Part shown: in pieces, positions 21,388 through 29,946 of the stretch | Position numbering within the stretch: the stretch's first letter is position 1 | Layout: the number at the start of each line of letters is the position of its first letter | Assembly (NCBI GenBank): GCA_045345765.1 | Contig: CP148265.1 | Span: 1,488,001-1,552,000 of the forward strand | Length of the DNA: 64,000 bases | Origin: JAOARY01 sp045345765 | GTDB taxonomy: Bacteria > Bacillota > Clostridia > Peptostreptococcales > Peptostreptococcaceae | Direction: 5' to 3' | Position numbers and translations under genes: made by a program | Notes under the pieces: generated by a model | The model's input: the letters and a program-made list of their open reading frames with translations, nothing else | Database searches by the model: none | What the model was told of the DNA's origin: nothing

Positions 21388-21413
21388 GCTAATATTAATT
21401 TATTAATATTAGC
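21388..21413 (+). promoter_or_regulatory. hairpin between SD and TTG start of the chemoreceptor
   Basis: An 11-bp perfect stem, GCTAATATTAA and its inverse with a TTTA loop, lies between the purine-rich SD (AAAGGGGGG, 21376-21384) and the TTG at 21421. Without the hairpin, SD to start spacing would be 10 nt; with it unfolded, spacing is 36 nt. Confidence 0.75.
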
Positions 21414-21420
21414 GAATAAT

Positions 21421-23436
21421 TTGTTTAAATCGATTAAATTAAAAGTTATTATGGCATTTTTGATATCATTTATCATATCCTTTGGAATAATGATAAGTAT
21501 ATCAGTACAAACATCTTCAAATTTTATAAAAACAGAGGTGGAAAAAGCACTTTTATCAAGTGCCAAGTCCAATCAAAAATTAGTAGACGGAGTAATAAAT
21601 AAGCATTTTTTATTTATGCAAACTTTGGCAAATAGAAGAATTATAGATGATGATACACCATATGATATAAAGGTAAGGGAATTATCAAAAGAATTTAAAA
21701 AAGTCGGTTATTTAAGAATGTTCTATGTTAAGCCAGATGGGACAGCACTTGGTCTAAATGGAGACCAAACTGTAATAAATGTTGCTGATAGAGAATATTT
21801 TAAAGAAGCTATGTTAGGAAAAACTACAATATCGGATTTGATAGTATCAAAAGTAAGTGGAGATGTATTATTTATAATCGCAACACCGATAAAAAGAGAT
21901 GATAAAATAACAGGAATATTGTATGGAGTTATACCACAAGAATTTATGCAAAACTTAACAGATGGTTTTTCTTACGGAAAAACAGGATTTGCATATATGA
22001 TGGATGTTGATGGAAATATAATTACAAGTAATGAGAAAGAAGATATAGAAAATAGATTAAATATAATAGAAGCAGCTAAAAATGATCCAAAGCAAGCTGA
22101 ATTTTTGGATTTAATACAAAATAGAATGCTAAAAGAAGATATAGGTGTTGGAACATATTCTTATTTAGGTAAAGGTCGAATAGCAAGTTTTTCAAAACTT
22201 AAAAATATGGACTGGGTTTTAGTAACTGCTGTAAGGCCAGAAGAGGTATTTGAAAATGTTCCAAGAGCTAGAAATAAGTTTTTATTCATAGGCTTAGGTA
22301 TTTTAATAGTAGCGTGTGTATTTATGTATTTCTTTGCTTCACATATGACGACACCGATAATTGACATTACAAAAGAAGTAAATAATATATCCAATTATAA
22401 TTTAGATGAAGATGATAGTCATATTATAAAATATGAAAAGAATCAAGATGAAATAGGAACTCTAACCAAATCAATTATATCAATGAAACATAATTTAATT
22501 GATTTAGTCAAAAAGATGAAAAATACATCAGATACCTTAATAACTTCATCTTCAAATTTACTTGGAACTACAGAACAGTCTGCTTTGGCAGCCGATGAAA
22601 TAGCAAAAACCGTAGAAAGTATTGCTCTTGGTTCATCAAATCAAGCAAAAGACACTCAAACTTCATTAAATAATGTCAAAACATTAGGTATATTATTAGA
22701 AGAAAACGAATCATATGTTAGTGATTTAAATGGTATATCAAAAGAAATTGACAAAAGAAAAGATGAAGGTTTTGAGATATTAAATACATTAATAGACAAA
22801 ACTAATGATAATAATAAATCAACAAAAGAAATTTATGAGATTATATTAAATAATAATAAGAGTGCAGAAAAAATAGAAAATGCAAGTGCGATGATTGAAA
22901 GTATATCAACACAGACTAATTTACTTGCATTAAATGCAGCAATTGAATCTGCTAGAGCAGGAGAAGCTGGTAGAGGGTTTGCGGTTGTAGCAGAAGAAAT
23001 AAGAAAATTAGCAGAACAATCAACGAGTTTTACAAATGAAATAAAACAAGTAATAGATGAGCTTAAAGATAAATCTTTAGAAGCAGTAAATAAGATGAAT
23101 AATGTAAGAGAAGTTGTAAATTCTCAAAATACATCAGTAAATGAAACAAGAGACAGATTTGAATCTATTGCTGATGCAATTAGCAACACAAATGAAATAA
23201 CAAATAAATTAAATGATTCGGTAACTAAGATGAATAAGAATAAAGATAATTTAATTAATTTGCTTGTTAATCTTTCGGATGTTGCGGATAATAATGCAGA
23301 GTCGAGTGAACATTCATCAGCAGCAATTGAAGAACAAACAGCATCAATTGCAGAAATATCAGATGCGAGTGATTCACTTATGAATATAGCTAAAGAATTA
23401 GAAGATATAATAAAAGAATTTAAATTCAAAGAATAA
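21421..23436 (+). CDS. methyl-accepting chemotaxis protein with extracellular dCache domain
   Basis: This 671-residue receptor has TM1 at about 8-28, an extracellular double-Cache region (about 30-280, with YFKEAMLGKTTISDLIVSK and FIIATPIKRDDKITGILYG), and TM2 at about 282-302. A HAMP domain and the methyl-accepting signalling domain follow. The tip at about 490-540 contains TNLLALNAAIESARAGEAGR and GFAVVAEEIRKLAEQS. The C terminus is KELEDIIKEFKFKE. The TTG start gives the typical N terminus (MFKSIKLKVIMAFLIS). The frame is open back to 21388, and an ATT at 21394 stands nine bases from the purine run, so a rare ATT start is an alternative. It is monocistronic with its own terminator. Confidence 0.93.
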   Translation: MFKSIKLKVIMAFLISFIISFGIMISISVQTSSNFIKTEVEKALLSSAKSNQKLVDGVINKHFLFMQTLANRRIIDDDTPYDIKVRELSKEFKKVGYLRMFYVKPDGTALGLNGDQTVINVADREYFKEAMLGKTTISDLIVSKVSGDVLFIIATPIKRDDKITGILYGVIPQEFMQNLTDGFSYGKTGFAYMMDVDGNIITSNEKEDIENRLNIIEAAKNDPKQAEFLDLIQNRMLKEDIGVGTYSYLGKGRIASFSKLKNMDWVLVTAVRPEEVFENVPRARNKFLFIGLGILIVACVFMYFFASHMTTPIIDITKEVNNISNYNLDEDDSHIIKYEKNQDEIGTLTKSIISMKHNLIDLVKKMKNTSDTLITSSSNLLGTTEQSALAADEIAKTVESIALGSSNQAKDTQTSLNNVKTLGILLEENESYVSDLNGISKEIDKRKDEGFEILNTLIDKTNDNNKSTKEIYEIILNNNKSAEKIENASAMIESISTQTNLLALNAAIESARAGEAGRGFAVVAEEIRKLAEQSTSFTNEIKQVIDELKDKSLEAVNKMNNVREVVNSQNTSVNETRDRFESIADAISNTNEITNKLNDSVTKMNKNKDNLINLLVNLSDVADNNAESSEHSSAAIEEQTASIAEISDASDSLMNIAKELEDIIKEFKFKE

Positions 23437-23461
23437 TTAACAATAGAGCAATGAAAAATAA

Positions 23462-23510
23462 AAAAGATATAAGATTTTGATAAAAAATTAAGATCTTATA
23501 TCTTTTTTTA
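23462..23510 (+). terminator. terminator after chemoreceptor gene
   Basis: Stem AAAAGATATAAGAT (23462-23475) with its inverse (23493-23506), then a T run. Confidence 0.85.
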
Positions 23511-23597
23511 TTTTTTCAGAATGAAATTAAAATAAGCAATTAAAATATTAGGATTTAGAACAAAGAAAAATAACTTAAAAATAAATAAAAAAATAAC

Positions 23598-23656
23598 TTG
23601 AATTTTATATTTTTATTTGGTAAAATAAATTCAAACAAAAGTCAAAGAAAGTCAAA
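23598..23656 (+). promoter_or_regulatory. ctsR operon promoter with CtsR operator
   Basis: TTGAAT (23598-23603) and TAAAAT (23621-23626) are separated by 17 bp. Just downstream, AGTCAAAGAAAGTCAAA (23640-23656) is the direct heptad repeat bound by CtsR (consensus RGTCAAANANRGTCAAA). Its position after the -10 box suits autorepression of the operon. Confidence 0.9.
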
Positions 23657-23705
23657 GAATAAAATAAAGGTAAAAAAACTTTGGTTTTTATAAGGGTGTG
23701 ATGTA

Positions 23706-24158
23706 TTGGCGAAGATGTCGGATTTAATAGAAAAATTTATAAAAGAATTATTAGATGAATCAAATTCTGTGCAGATTAAAAGAAATGAATTAGCAGATTA
23801 CTTTGAATGTGCACCATCTCAGATTAATTATGTACTAACTACAAGATTTAATTCAGACAGGGGCTATTATATTGAAAGTAGACGTGGGGGCGGTGGATAT
23901 ATAAAGATTATAAAGATTAATTTAAATGAAGATGATTATTTATCATATCTTATAAAAGAAGAAATAGGTTCTTCATTATCATATAAAAAGGCTAGACTAA
24001 TAATATCAAATTTAAAAGAAAGAGATGTAATAAATCAAAAAGAACAAAAGATAATTCTTTCAGCAATAAATGATAGGGTATTAAATATACCTGTAGATGA
24101 ACTAAGAGACAGGCTTAGAGCAAATATTTTAAAGAGCATAATAATAAATTTATTTTAA
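23706..24158 (+). CDS. ctsR: transcriptional repressor CtsR
   Basis: This 150-residue protein has the CtsR winged-helix N-terminal domain. Its glycine-rich wing is RGGGGYIKIIKI, preceded by NELADYFECAPSQINYVLTTRF. The C-terminal domain, target of McsB arginine phosphorylation in Bacillus, follows. CtsR represses clp genes at normal temperature. The start is TTG, seven bases after AGGGTG. An in-frame ATG three codons later is less well placed. It is the first gene of ctsR-mcsA-mcsB-clpC. Confidence 0.95.
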   Translation: MAKMSDLIEKFIKELLDESNSVQIKRNELADYFECAPSQINYVLTTRFNSDRGYYIESRRGGGGYIKIIKINLNEDDYLSYLIKEEIGSSLSYKKARLIISNLKERDVINQKEQKIILSAINDRVLNIPVDELRDRLRANILKSIIINLF

Positions 24159-24247
24159 TAATAAAAAATTTATTTTTAATTATTAAAATTAGTGGAATAA
24201 ATAATAAGTATAGAGAGTTTATTATAAAAGGATAAGGGGTGTTTATA

Positions 24248-24760
24248 TTGTTTTGTGAAATTTGTCATGAAAAAGAAGCGACAATTCATTTTAGTGAAAT
24301 AAAAAATGGAATGAAAAAAGAAATGCATCTTTGCGAAAATTGCGCACAAAAAAAACAAGATATAAACTTTGATAACAATTTTAATATACCATTTTCTATA
24401 CAAGATATATTTTCAAGCATAATGAATGCGGATATAGATAATGTATTTTCAAGAAAGTCAGAGCAGGCGTGTCCAAAGTGTGGAAGTACCTATAATAGGT
24501 TTAGAAATACAGGGAAATTTGGATGCGAAAAATGTTATGAAGTATTTCATGAACAAGTTTATCCACTTGTCAAAAGAGTACAAGGAACATTAGATCATAC
24601 AGGAAAAATTCCCAAAAGAGCAGCAGGTCCTATAAGAGTTAGGAAAGAACTTCAGAAATTCAAAAGACAGCTTGCTATAGCTGTTGATAAAGAGGATTTT
24701 GAAAGAGCTGTTGAATTAAGAGATAAAATAAAAGAATTGGAAAAAGAAATCAATAATTAG
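24248..24760 (+). CDS. mcsA: McsA, zinc-finger activator of McsB
   Basis: This protein of about 170 residues begins MFCEICHEKEATIHFSEI and carries four CxxC pairs (CEIC, CENC, CPKC, CEKC) that bind zinc. A C-terminal UVR motif (KEDFERAVELRDKIKELEKE) follows. McsA binds and activates the arginine kinase McsB and interacts with ClpC. I place the start at TTG 24248, eight bases after AAGGGG. The frame also opens with a GTG at 24239, but that codon overlaps the SD. It is second in the operon, 89 bp after ctsR. Confidence 0.93.
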   Translation: MFCEICHEKEATIHFSEIKNGMKKEMHLCENCAQKKQDINFDNNFNIPFSIQDIFSSIMNADIDNVFSRKSEQACPKCGSTYNRFRNTGKFGCEKCYEVFHEQVYPLVKRVQGTLDHTGKIPKRAAGPIRVRKELQKFKRQLAIAVDKEDFERAVELRDKIKELEKEINN

Positions 24761-24787
24761 AAAAATCCAAGAAGAATGGAGGTGAAG

Positions 24788-24814
24788 GCTATAAAATTAA
24801 AAAAATTTTATAGC
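24788..24814 (+). promoter_or_regulatory. hairpin between SD and TTG start of mcsB
   Basis: An 11-bp perfect stem, GCTATAAAATT and its inverse with an AAAAA loop, sits between SD GGAGGTG (24778-24784) and the TTG at 24823. Effective spacing with the stem folded is 11 nt; linear spacing is 38 nt. Confidence 0.8.
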
Positions 24815-24822
24815 TAAATATA

Positions 24823-25872
24823 TTGGCTAATTGGTTTGAAGTTAATGATGATGAATCAAAAGTTGTTATAAGTTCAAGAATTAGGTTAGCAAGAAATTTA
24901 ATAGATTATCCATTTCCAAACAAAATGAAAGAAGAAGAATCGATAGAAGTCTTAAAAAAAGCCAAGGATGTTATAGTTAATGGAAACACAGTATTAAAAG
25001 ATGATTTTAAATATTATAAAATGCAAGACTGTGATGAAGTTGAAAAAGGCATTCTATTAGAGAAACATCTTATAAGTAAAGAAATTATGGAAAATTCTAA
25101 TTCTGGAGTGCTTATAAAAAATGATGAAAGTGTAAGTGTAATGATTAATGAAGAAGATCATATAAGAATCCAAACAATATTTCCTGGATTTAAATTAAAC
25201 GAAGCATTTGATTTGGCTGATAAAATTGATGATGTATTAGAAGAAAGATTAAACTATGCATATGATGAAAGATTAGGATTTTTGACTTCTTGTCCAACTA
25301 ATATAGGCACAGGTCTAAGAGCTTCTATTATGGTTCATTTACCAGCATTAGTTGAACTTGGTTATATAGACGGAGTTTTAAAAGCAGCAAATCAACTAGG
25401 TTTGGCTGTTAGAGGTATTTATGGCGAAAATTCAAAGGCTTTAGGAAATATATTTCAAATATCAAATCAATTGACTCTAGGCAGAAAAGAACAAGAGATA
25501 ATAGGAAATATTATGGGTATTGCAAAACAAATAATAGATAAAGAATTGGAAGCTAGAGATGTGCTAAAAAAAGAAAAAGGCATAAGATTTGAAGATAGAG
25601 TTTATAGGTCTCTTGGAATATTAAAGAGCTCGAGAATAATAGATACAAAAGAAGCTATGAATCATTTATCTAATGTCAAATTAGGAATAGAAATGAATTT
25701 TATAGAGGAAATTTCAACAAGAATTATAGATAAATTGATGGTTGATATTCAACCAGTCCATCAAATAAGCATGTATGAAGCAAAAAATGTAGTGGAAAGA
25801 GATATAAATAGAGCAAACCATATAAGAAAAACAATCGAATTAAATACTAAAAATAAAGAACAAAAATCATAA
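24823..25872 (+). CDS. mcsB: protein arginine kinase McsB
   Basis: This 349-residue protein is an ATP:guanido phosphotransferase family member. It starts MANWFEVNDDESKVVISSRI, has the SRIRLARN motif at about 18-25, and the active-site loop CPTNIGTGLRAS with Cys157. McsB phosphorylates arginine residues on proteins, marking them for ClpCP, and inactivates CtsR. The start is TTG, which reproduces the usual N terminus. The only good SD lies 38 nt upstream with a perfect hairpin in between. It is third in the operon. Confidence 0.95.
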   Translation: MANWFEVNDDESKVVISSRIRLARNLIDYPFPNKMKEEESIEVLKKAKDVIVNGNTVLKDDFKYYKMQDCDEVEKGILLEKHLISKEIMENSNSGVLIKNDESVSVMINEEDHIRIQTIFPGFKLNEAFDLADKIDDVLEERLNYAYDERLGFLTSCPTNIGTGLRASIMVHLPALVELGYIDGVLKAANQLGLAVRGIYGENSKALGNIFQISNQLTLGRKEQEIIGNIMGIAKQIIDKELEARDVLKKEKGIRFEDRVYRSLGILKSSRIIDTKEAMNHLSNVKLGIEMNFIEEISTRIIDKLMVDIQPVHQISMYEAKNVVERDINRANHIRKTIELNTKNKEQKS

Positions 25873-25935
25873 ATAATAAATTAAAAATAAGTAAATAATA
25901 AATTAAAAATAAGTAAATAATTAAAAATAAATAAG
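25870..25935. repeat. 22-bp A+T-rich tandem repeat between mcsB and clpC
   Basis: The unit TAAATAATAAATTAAAAATAAG is present twice exactly (25870-25891 and 25892-25913), with a degenerate third copy. The mcsB stop codon is the first triplet of the first unit. It probably arose by slippage. Confidence 0.75.
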
Positions 25936-26000
25936 TTATTAAATGATTAAATCAGAAGTAAAATAAAAGACAAAATAAATATCTTTCTAGGAGGGATAAT

Positions 26001-28478
26001 ATGTTTGAAAGATTTACACAAAGAGCAAGGACTGTTTTAGAAATAGCAGGTAAAGAAGCTAGTGCTTTAGGACATAATTTTGTAGGGAGTGAACATATTT
26101 TACTTGGTATTTTAAAAGAGAGTAATGGAATAGGCTCAAGAGTATTAAAAAAATTAGGAATTTCATTTGATACAGTTAGAAGAGAAATTATTGAAATAGA
26201 AGGAGAAGGAACTAATACTATGCAAGTTATTGGTTTTACTCCAAGAACAAAGAGAATATTTGAATTATCTCTTATAGAAGCAAAGAACTTGGGACATAGT
26301 TATGTTGGAACAGAACATTTGTTACTAGGACTTATAAGAGAAGGAGAAGGCATAGGTGCTAGAATATTAGATGATATGGGAATTGATATAGAACTTGTAG
26401 CTAAAGAAGTTGTATCTGTTCTTGGAAAAAACCATATTACAAAAGATTCAGGACCATATTCTAATTTTTCAAAACCCCAGTCACAAAAGAAAAATAATCC
26501 TAACTTAGAGAAATACGGTAGAGATTTAAACCAAATGGCTTCTGAAAATCTATTGGATCCTGTTATCGGTAGGACTAAAGAAATAGAAAGACTTGTACAA
26601 ATACTTTCAAGAAGAACTAAGAATAATCCAGTATTAATAGGGGACCCTGGGGTTGGAAAAACAGCTATAGTCGAAGGTTTAGCTGGTCAAATTGTGGCTG
26701 GAGAAGTTCCAGAAATGTTAAAGGACAAGAGGATTATTAGTCTTGATATGGCTTCAATGCTTGCTGGAGCAAAATATAGAGGTGAATTTGAAGAAAGAGT
26801 AAAATCAGTTATGGAAGAGTTAACAGAAGATAATTCAGTAATATTATTCATAGATGAACTTCATACAATAGTTGGAGCAGGTGGAGCAGAAGGTGCTATA
26901 GATGCATCTAATATATTAAAACCAGCCCTTGCAAGAGGTGATATTCAAATAGTTGGAGCAACAACAATCGATGAATACAGAAAACATGTTGAAAAAGATT
27001 CCGCACTTGAAAGAAGATTCCAAACTATAATGGTTGATGAACCAACTGAAGAGGATTCGCTTACAATATTAAAAGGTCTTAGAGATAAATATGAAGCGCA
27101 TCATAAGATAAAAATAACAGACGAAGCAATAAAGGCTTCGGTCGAACTTTCTCACAGATATATAACAGATAGATTTTTACCAGATAAGGCAATTGACCTT
27201 ATTGATGAAGCTGCATCAAAAGTTAGATTATCAAAGCATACAGCACCAGATGAATTAAAAGAAATAGAAGATAAATTAGCAAGATTAGAACAAGAAAAAG
27301 AAGAAGCAATAAGCATTCAAGATTTTGAAAAAGCAGCAAAATTAAGAGATGAAGAAAAGAAATTAGAAGAAGAAATTAGTGAAATTAAGGCTAAGTGGAG
27401 CAAGGAAAAGATGGGTCAAAATGGTATGGTTACAGAAAAAGATATTGCAAATATAGTATCTAGTTGGACTGGTATACCACTTGAAAAATTACAAGAAGAA
27501 GAATCTGAAAAACTGCTTAAATTAGAAGAAACTCTTCACAAGAGAGTTATAGGTCAAGAAGAAGCTATTGTTGCAGTATCAAAAGCTATAAGGAGAGCTA
27601 GAGTTGGACTTAAAGATCCAAACAGACCAATCGGTTCATTTATATTCTTAGGGCCAACAGGAGTTGGAAAGACAGAACTTTCAAAAGCATTGGCTGAAGT
27701 TATGTTTGGTGATGAAGATTCCATTGTTAGAATAGATATGTCTGAATATATGGAAAAACATTCAGTTTCAAAACTTATAGGTTCGCCTCCTGGATATGTA
27801 GGACATGATGAAGGTGGACAGTTAACAGAAAAAATAAGAAGAAAACCATATTCAGTGGTATTATTTGATGAAATAGAAAAAGCACATCCAGATGTATTTA
27901 ATTCATTACTTCAAATATTAGATGATGGTAGACTTACAGATTCTAAAGGTAGAGTTGTAGACTTTAAAAATACTGTGCTTATAATGACTTCTAATGTTGG
28001 AGCGACTAGTATAAATGCAGATAAAACTCTAGGTTTTGCAAATATGAAAGATGAAGAACAGCAAATAAAAAGTGAATATGAAAAGATGAAAGAAAATGTT
28101 ACAAAGGAAATGAAGGTTAAATTTAGACCTGAATTTATAAACAGAATAGATGAAATAATAGTATTCCATTCATTAGAGAAGAAACATATAAGTGAAATAG
28201 TAAAAATTATGGTTTCTGGACTTATGAATAGAATCGAGCATATGGATATAAATATAGAGCTTTCAAAAGAAGCACTAGAATTAATCGTTAAGGAAGGTTA
28301 TAATAAAGAATATGGAGCAAGACCTTTAAGACGTGCTGTACAAAGATTGCTTGAAGATAGGATTTCAGAAGAAATGCTTAAAGGCAATATCAAGGCAAAA
28401 GATAAGATTATAGTCAAAGTAAAAGATGATAAATTAGATTTTGTAAAAGATATATTAGTAAAAACAAGCTCTAATTAA
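26001..28478 (+). CDS. clpC: ATP-dependent Clp protease ATP-binding subunit ClpC
   Basis: This 825-residue AAA+ unfoldase contains two N-terminal Clp repeats (residues about 1-145). Walker A1 is GDPGVGKTA near 214 with Walker B VILFIDELHT. A UVR-containing middle domain (FEKAAKLRDEEKKLEEE) follows. Walker A2 is GPTGVGKTE near 551, with Walker B SVVLFDEIEKAHPDVF and a C-terminal D2-small domain. ClpC unfolds arginine-phosphorylated or adaptor-bound proteins for ClpP. ATG with SD AGGAGG. It is fourth in the operon, 128 bp after mcsB. Confidence 0.97.
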   Translation: MFERFTQRARTVLEIAGKEASALGHNFVGSEHILLGILKESNGIGSRVLKKLGISFDTVRREIIEIEGEGTNTMQVIGFTPRTKRIFELSLIEAKNLGHSYVGTEHLLLGLIREGEGIGARILDDMGIDIELVAKEVVSVLGKNHITKDSGPYSNFSKPQSQKKNNPNLEKYGRDLNQMASENLLDPVIGRTKEIERLVQILSRRTKNNPVLIGDPGVGKTAIVEGLAGQIVAGEVPEMLKDKRIISLDMASMLAGAKYRGEFEERVKSVMEELTEDNSVILFIDELHTIVGAGGAEGAIDASNILKPALARGDIQIVGATTIDEYRKHVEKDSALERRFQTIMVDEPTEEDSLTILKGLRDKYEAHHKIKITDEAIKASVELSHRYITDRFLPDKAIDLIDEAASKVRLSKHTAPDELKEIEDKLARLEQEKEEAISIQDFEKAAKLRDEEKKLEEEISEIKAKWSKEKMGQNGMVTEKDIANIVSSWTGIPLEKLQEEESEKLLKLEETLHKRVIGQEEAIVAVSKAIRRARVGLKDPNRPIGSFIFLGPTGVGKTELSKALAEVMFGDEDSIVRIDMSEYMEKHSVSKLIGSPPGYVGHDEGGQLTEKIRRKPYSVVLFDEIEKAHPDVFNSLLQILDDGRLTDSKGRVVDFKNTVLIMTSNVGATSINADKTLGFANMKDEEQQIKSEYEKMKENVTKEMKVKFRPEFINRIDEIIVFHSLEKKHISEIVKIMVSGLMNRIEHMDINIELSKEALELIVKEGYNKEYGARPLRRAVQRLLEDRISEEMLKGNIKAKDKIIVKVKDDKLDFVKDILVKTSSN

Positions 28479-28504
28479 AAATATCCAGATAAAAGGAGAT
28501 TTCT

Positions 28505-28879
28505 ATGTTTGAAAAAATAATGTTTCATAAAGATGGTTGTTGTGGTTCGGACTGTAGTTGTAACCATGATGAAGAAGTAAAAGACGATTGTTCTTGTGGT
28601 TGCGGTGGAGATGAGCATGACCACGACCATGAAAATACAATAACTCTTACTTTAGATGACGGAACTGAAGAAACTTTTAATGTTTTAACTATATTTGAAT
28701 TTGAAGATAAAGAATATATTGCTCTTTTAAAAGATGAGGGTCAAGATGTATATCTTTATGAATTTAAAGAATTAGGTGATGATGAAATAGAGCTTACAAA
28801 TATAGAATCAGACGAAGATTATGATAAAGTTGGAGCTTATTTTATGAATGAAATAGTATCTGAAGAGGAAGAAGTATAA
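28505..28879 (+). CDS. DUF1292 protein with Cys/His-rich N-terminal extension
   Basis: This 124-residue acidic protein has a DUF1292 core from about residue 45 (TITLTLDDGTEETFNVLTIF, then KEYIALLKDEGQDVYLYEF). In front is a compact metal-binding-like extension with seven cysteines (12, 13, 17, 19, 29, 31, 33) and five histidines (8, 21, 38, 40, 42). The function of DUF1292 is unknown. The extension suggests zinc, copper or iron binding, which is inference. The ATG follows AAAAGGAG and starts only 26 bp after clpC, so it probably belongs to the CtsR-controlled operon. A bidirectional terminator follows. Confidence 0.88.
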   Translation: MFEKIMFHKDGCCGSDCSCNHDEEVKDDCSCGCGGDEHDHDHENTITLTLDDGTEETFNVLTIFEFEDKEYIALLKDEGQDVYLYEFKELGDDEIELTNIESDEDYDKVGAYFMNEIVSEEEEV

Positions 28880-28953
28880 AATAATAATTAATTAAATTAT
28901 TATATGTTTCAAAGCGATTTGTAAAAGATTAAAAATTATTTATTGAATATCAA

Positions 28954-28997
28954 AAAAGGATAAGTAAATGATTAATTTCATTTGCTTATCCTTTTAA
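28954..28997. terminator. bidirectional terminator after the clpC operon
   Basis: AAAAGGATAAGTAAATGA (28954-28971) pairs with 28978-28995 with one mismatch. It lies between the operon and the convergent SEC-C gene. Confidence 0.88.
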
Positions 28998-29031
28998 TTT
29001 TATATAAATATAAAATTATTATTATGCTATA

Positions 29032-29529
29032 TTATTTATTCATACAACATTTTTTGTATTTCTTACCGCTTCCGCATGGGCAAGCATCATTTCTACCTAT
29101 TTTATCTTCTTTAACAACAGTTCTTGTTTTGTTGTATTCTTTTTTGATTTCTTTTCTTTTTTCAACTGTTAAGATATCATCCCAAGCATCAAGTTCATAT
29201 AACCAATTAGCTTGAGCATCTAACATATTGTAGAATAATTTTTCAAAATCAAACTCTAAATTAACTTCACTATCTTCAGTTAATTCTTCTAATGCTATTT
29301 CATTAATTAATGAAGTATTAGCACCATCAATAAATCCTACAAAATCAACAAAATCCATATTAGCTTTAGTTGCTAAATCTTTTATAGAACCTTTTATAAC
29401 ATTGTTTTTAGATTCTAACATTTCACTGTAGATATCTCTTTCCTTTGGTAGATAATCATTCCAAATTTCTTCTAATTTAGCTCTATCTTCAGTAGACATC
29501 TTTTCATTCCATTTTTCAAATAAAGACAT
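29032..29529 (-). CDS. SEC-C motif protein
   Basis: This 165-residue protein ends in a classic SEC-C zinc-binding motif (RNDACPCGSGKKYKKCC). The N-terminal 140 residues are acidic and helical (TEDRAKLEEIWNDYLPKERD, EDSEVNLEFDFEKLFYNML) and show no further domain I recognise. SEC-C tails occur on SecA and on many accessory proteins and bind zinc. A role in protein quality control beside the clpC operon is possible but unproven. The ATG follows SD GAGGAGG. Confidence 0.85.
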   Translation of the reverse strand: MSLFEKWNEKMSTEDRAKLEEIWNDYLPKERDIYSEMLESKNNVIKGSIKDLATKANMDFVDFVGFIDGANTSLINEIALEELTEDSEVNLEFDFEKLFYNMLDAQANWLYELDAWDDILTVEKRKEIKKEYNKTRTVVKEDKIGRNDACPCGSGKKYKKCCMNK

Positions 29530-29946
29530 ATATTTTCCTCCTCATATACAATAAAACTTCACAAATTTTATTATAAACTTTAAATAGATTATAAACAAGG
29601 TTTTTTGCTTACAAAACTAGATATATAGGACTTTTTAATCCTACAATAAAAAAACTATATATCAATAAGTATTAATATACAAAAAATTAAATATAATTAT
29701 AAGGAAATATAAGTTATAATATCTGTGAGAAATATAAAATATAATTATCAAAAATGGTTACAATATAAAATTTTATTATAATTATAAAATATGTTTTAAA
29801 TTTTATGAAAAATTAAAAAAATATCCAATAAGAGTAGAAAATTTGGTTATATATATATATTATATCTTCAAATTTATCAAACTATGTATAGATTAAAGAA
29901 ATAATATTTATACATAAAGAAATAATTATGAATGGAGGCTTTGGTG
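29530..29946. other. A+T-rich divergent intergenic region
   Basis: About 417 bp with the promoters of the SEC-C gene and the exopolysaccharide operon. An inverted repeat GATATATAG (29620-29628) / CTATATATC (29655-29663) could be regulatory. No gene is seen. Confidence 0.5.

Noticed and set aside
25870..25935. 22-bp repeats before clpC as a regulator-binding array
   Set aside because: The repeats are pure low-complexity A+T and start at the mcsB stop codon, which looks like polymerase slippage.
29600..29946. c-di-GMP riboswitch upstream of the exopolysaccharide operon
   Set aside because: I looked for the conserved GEMM-I core around GCAAA and CACGG and did not find it in this A+T-rich leader.
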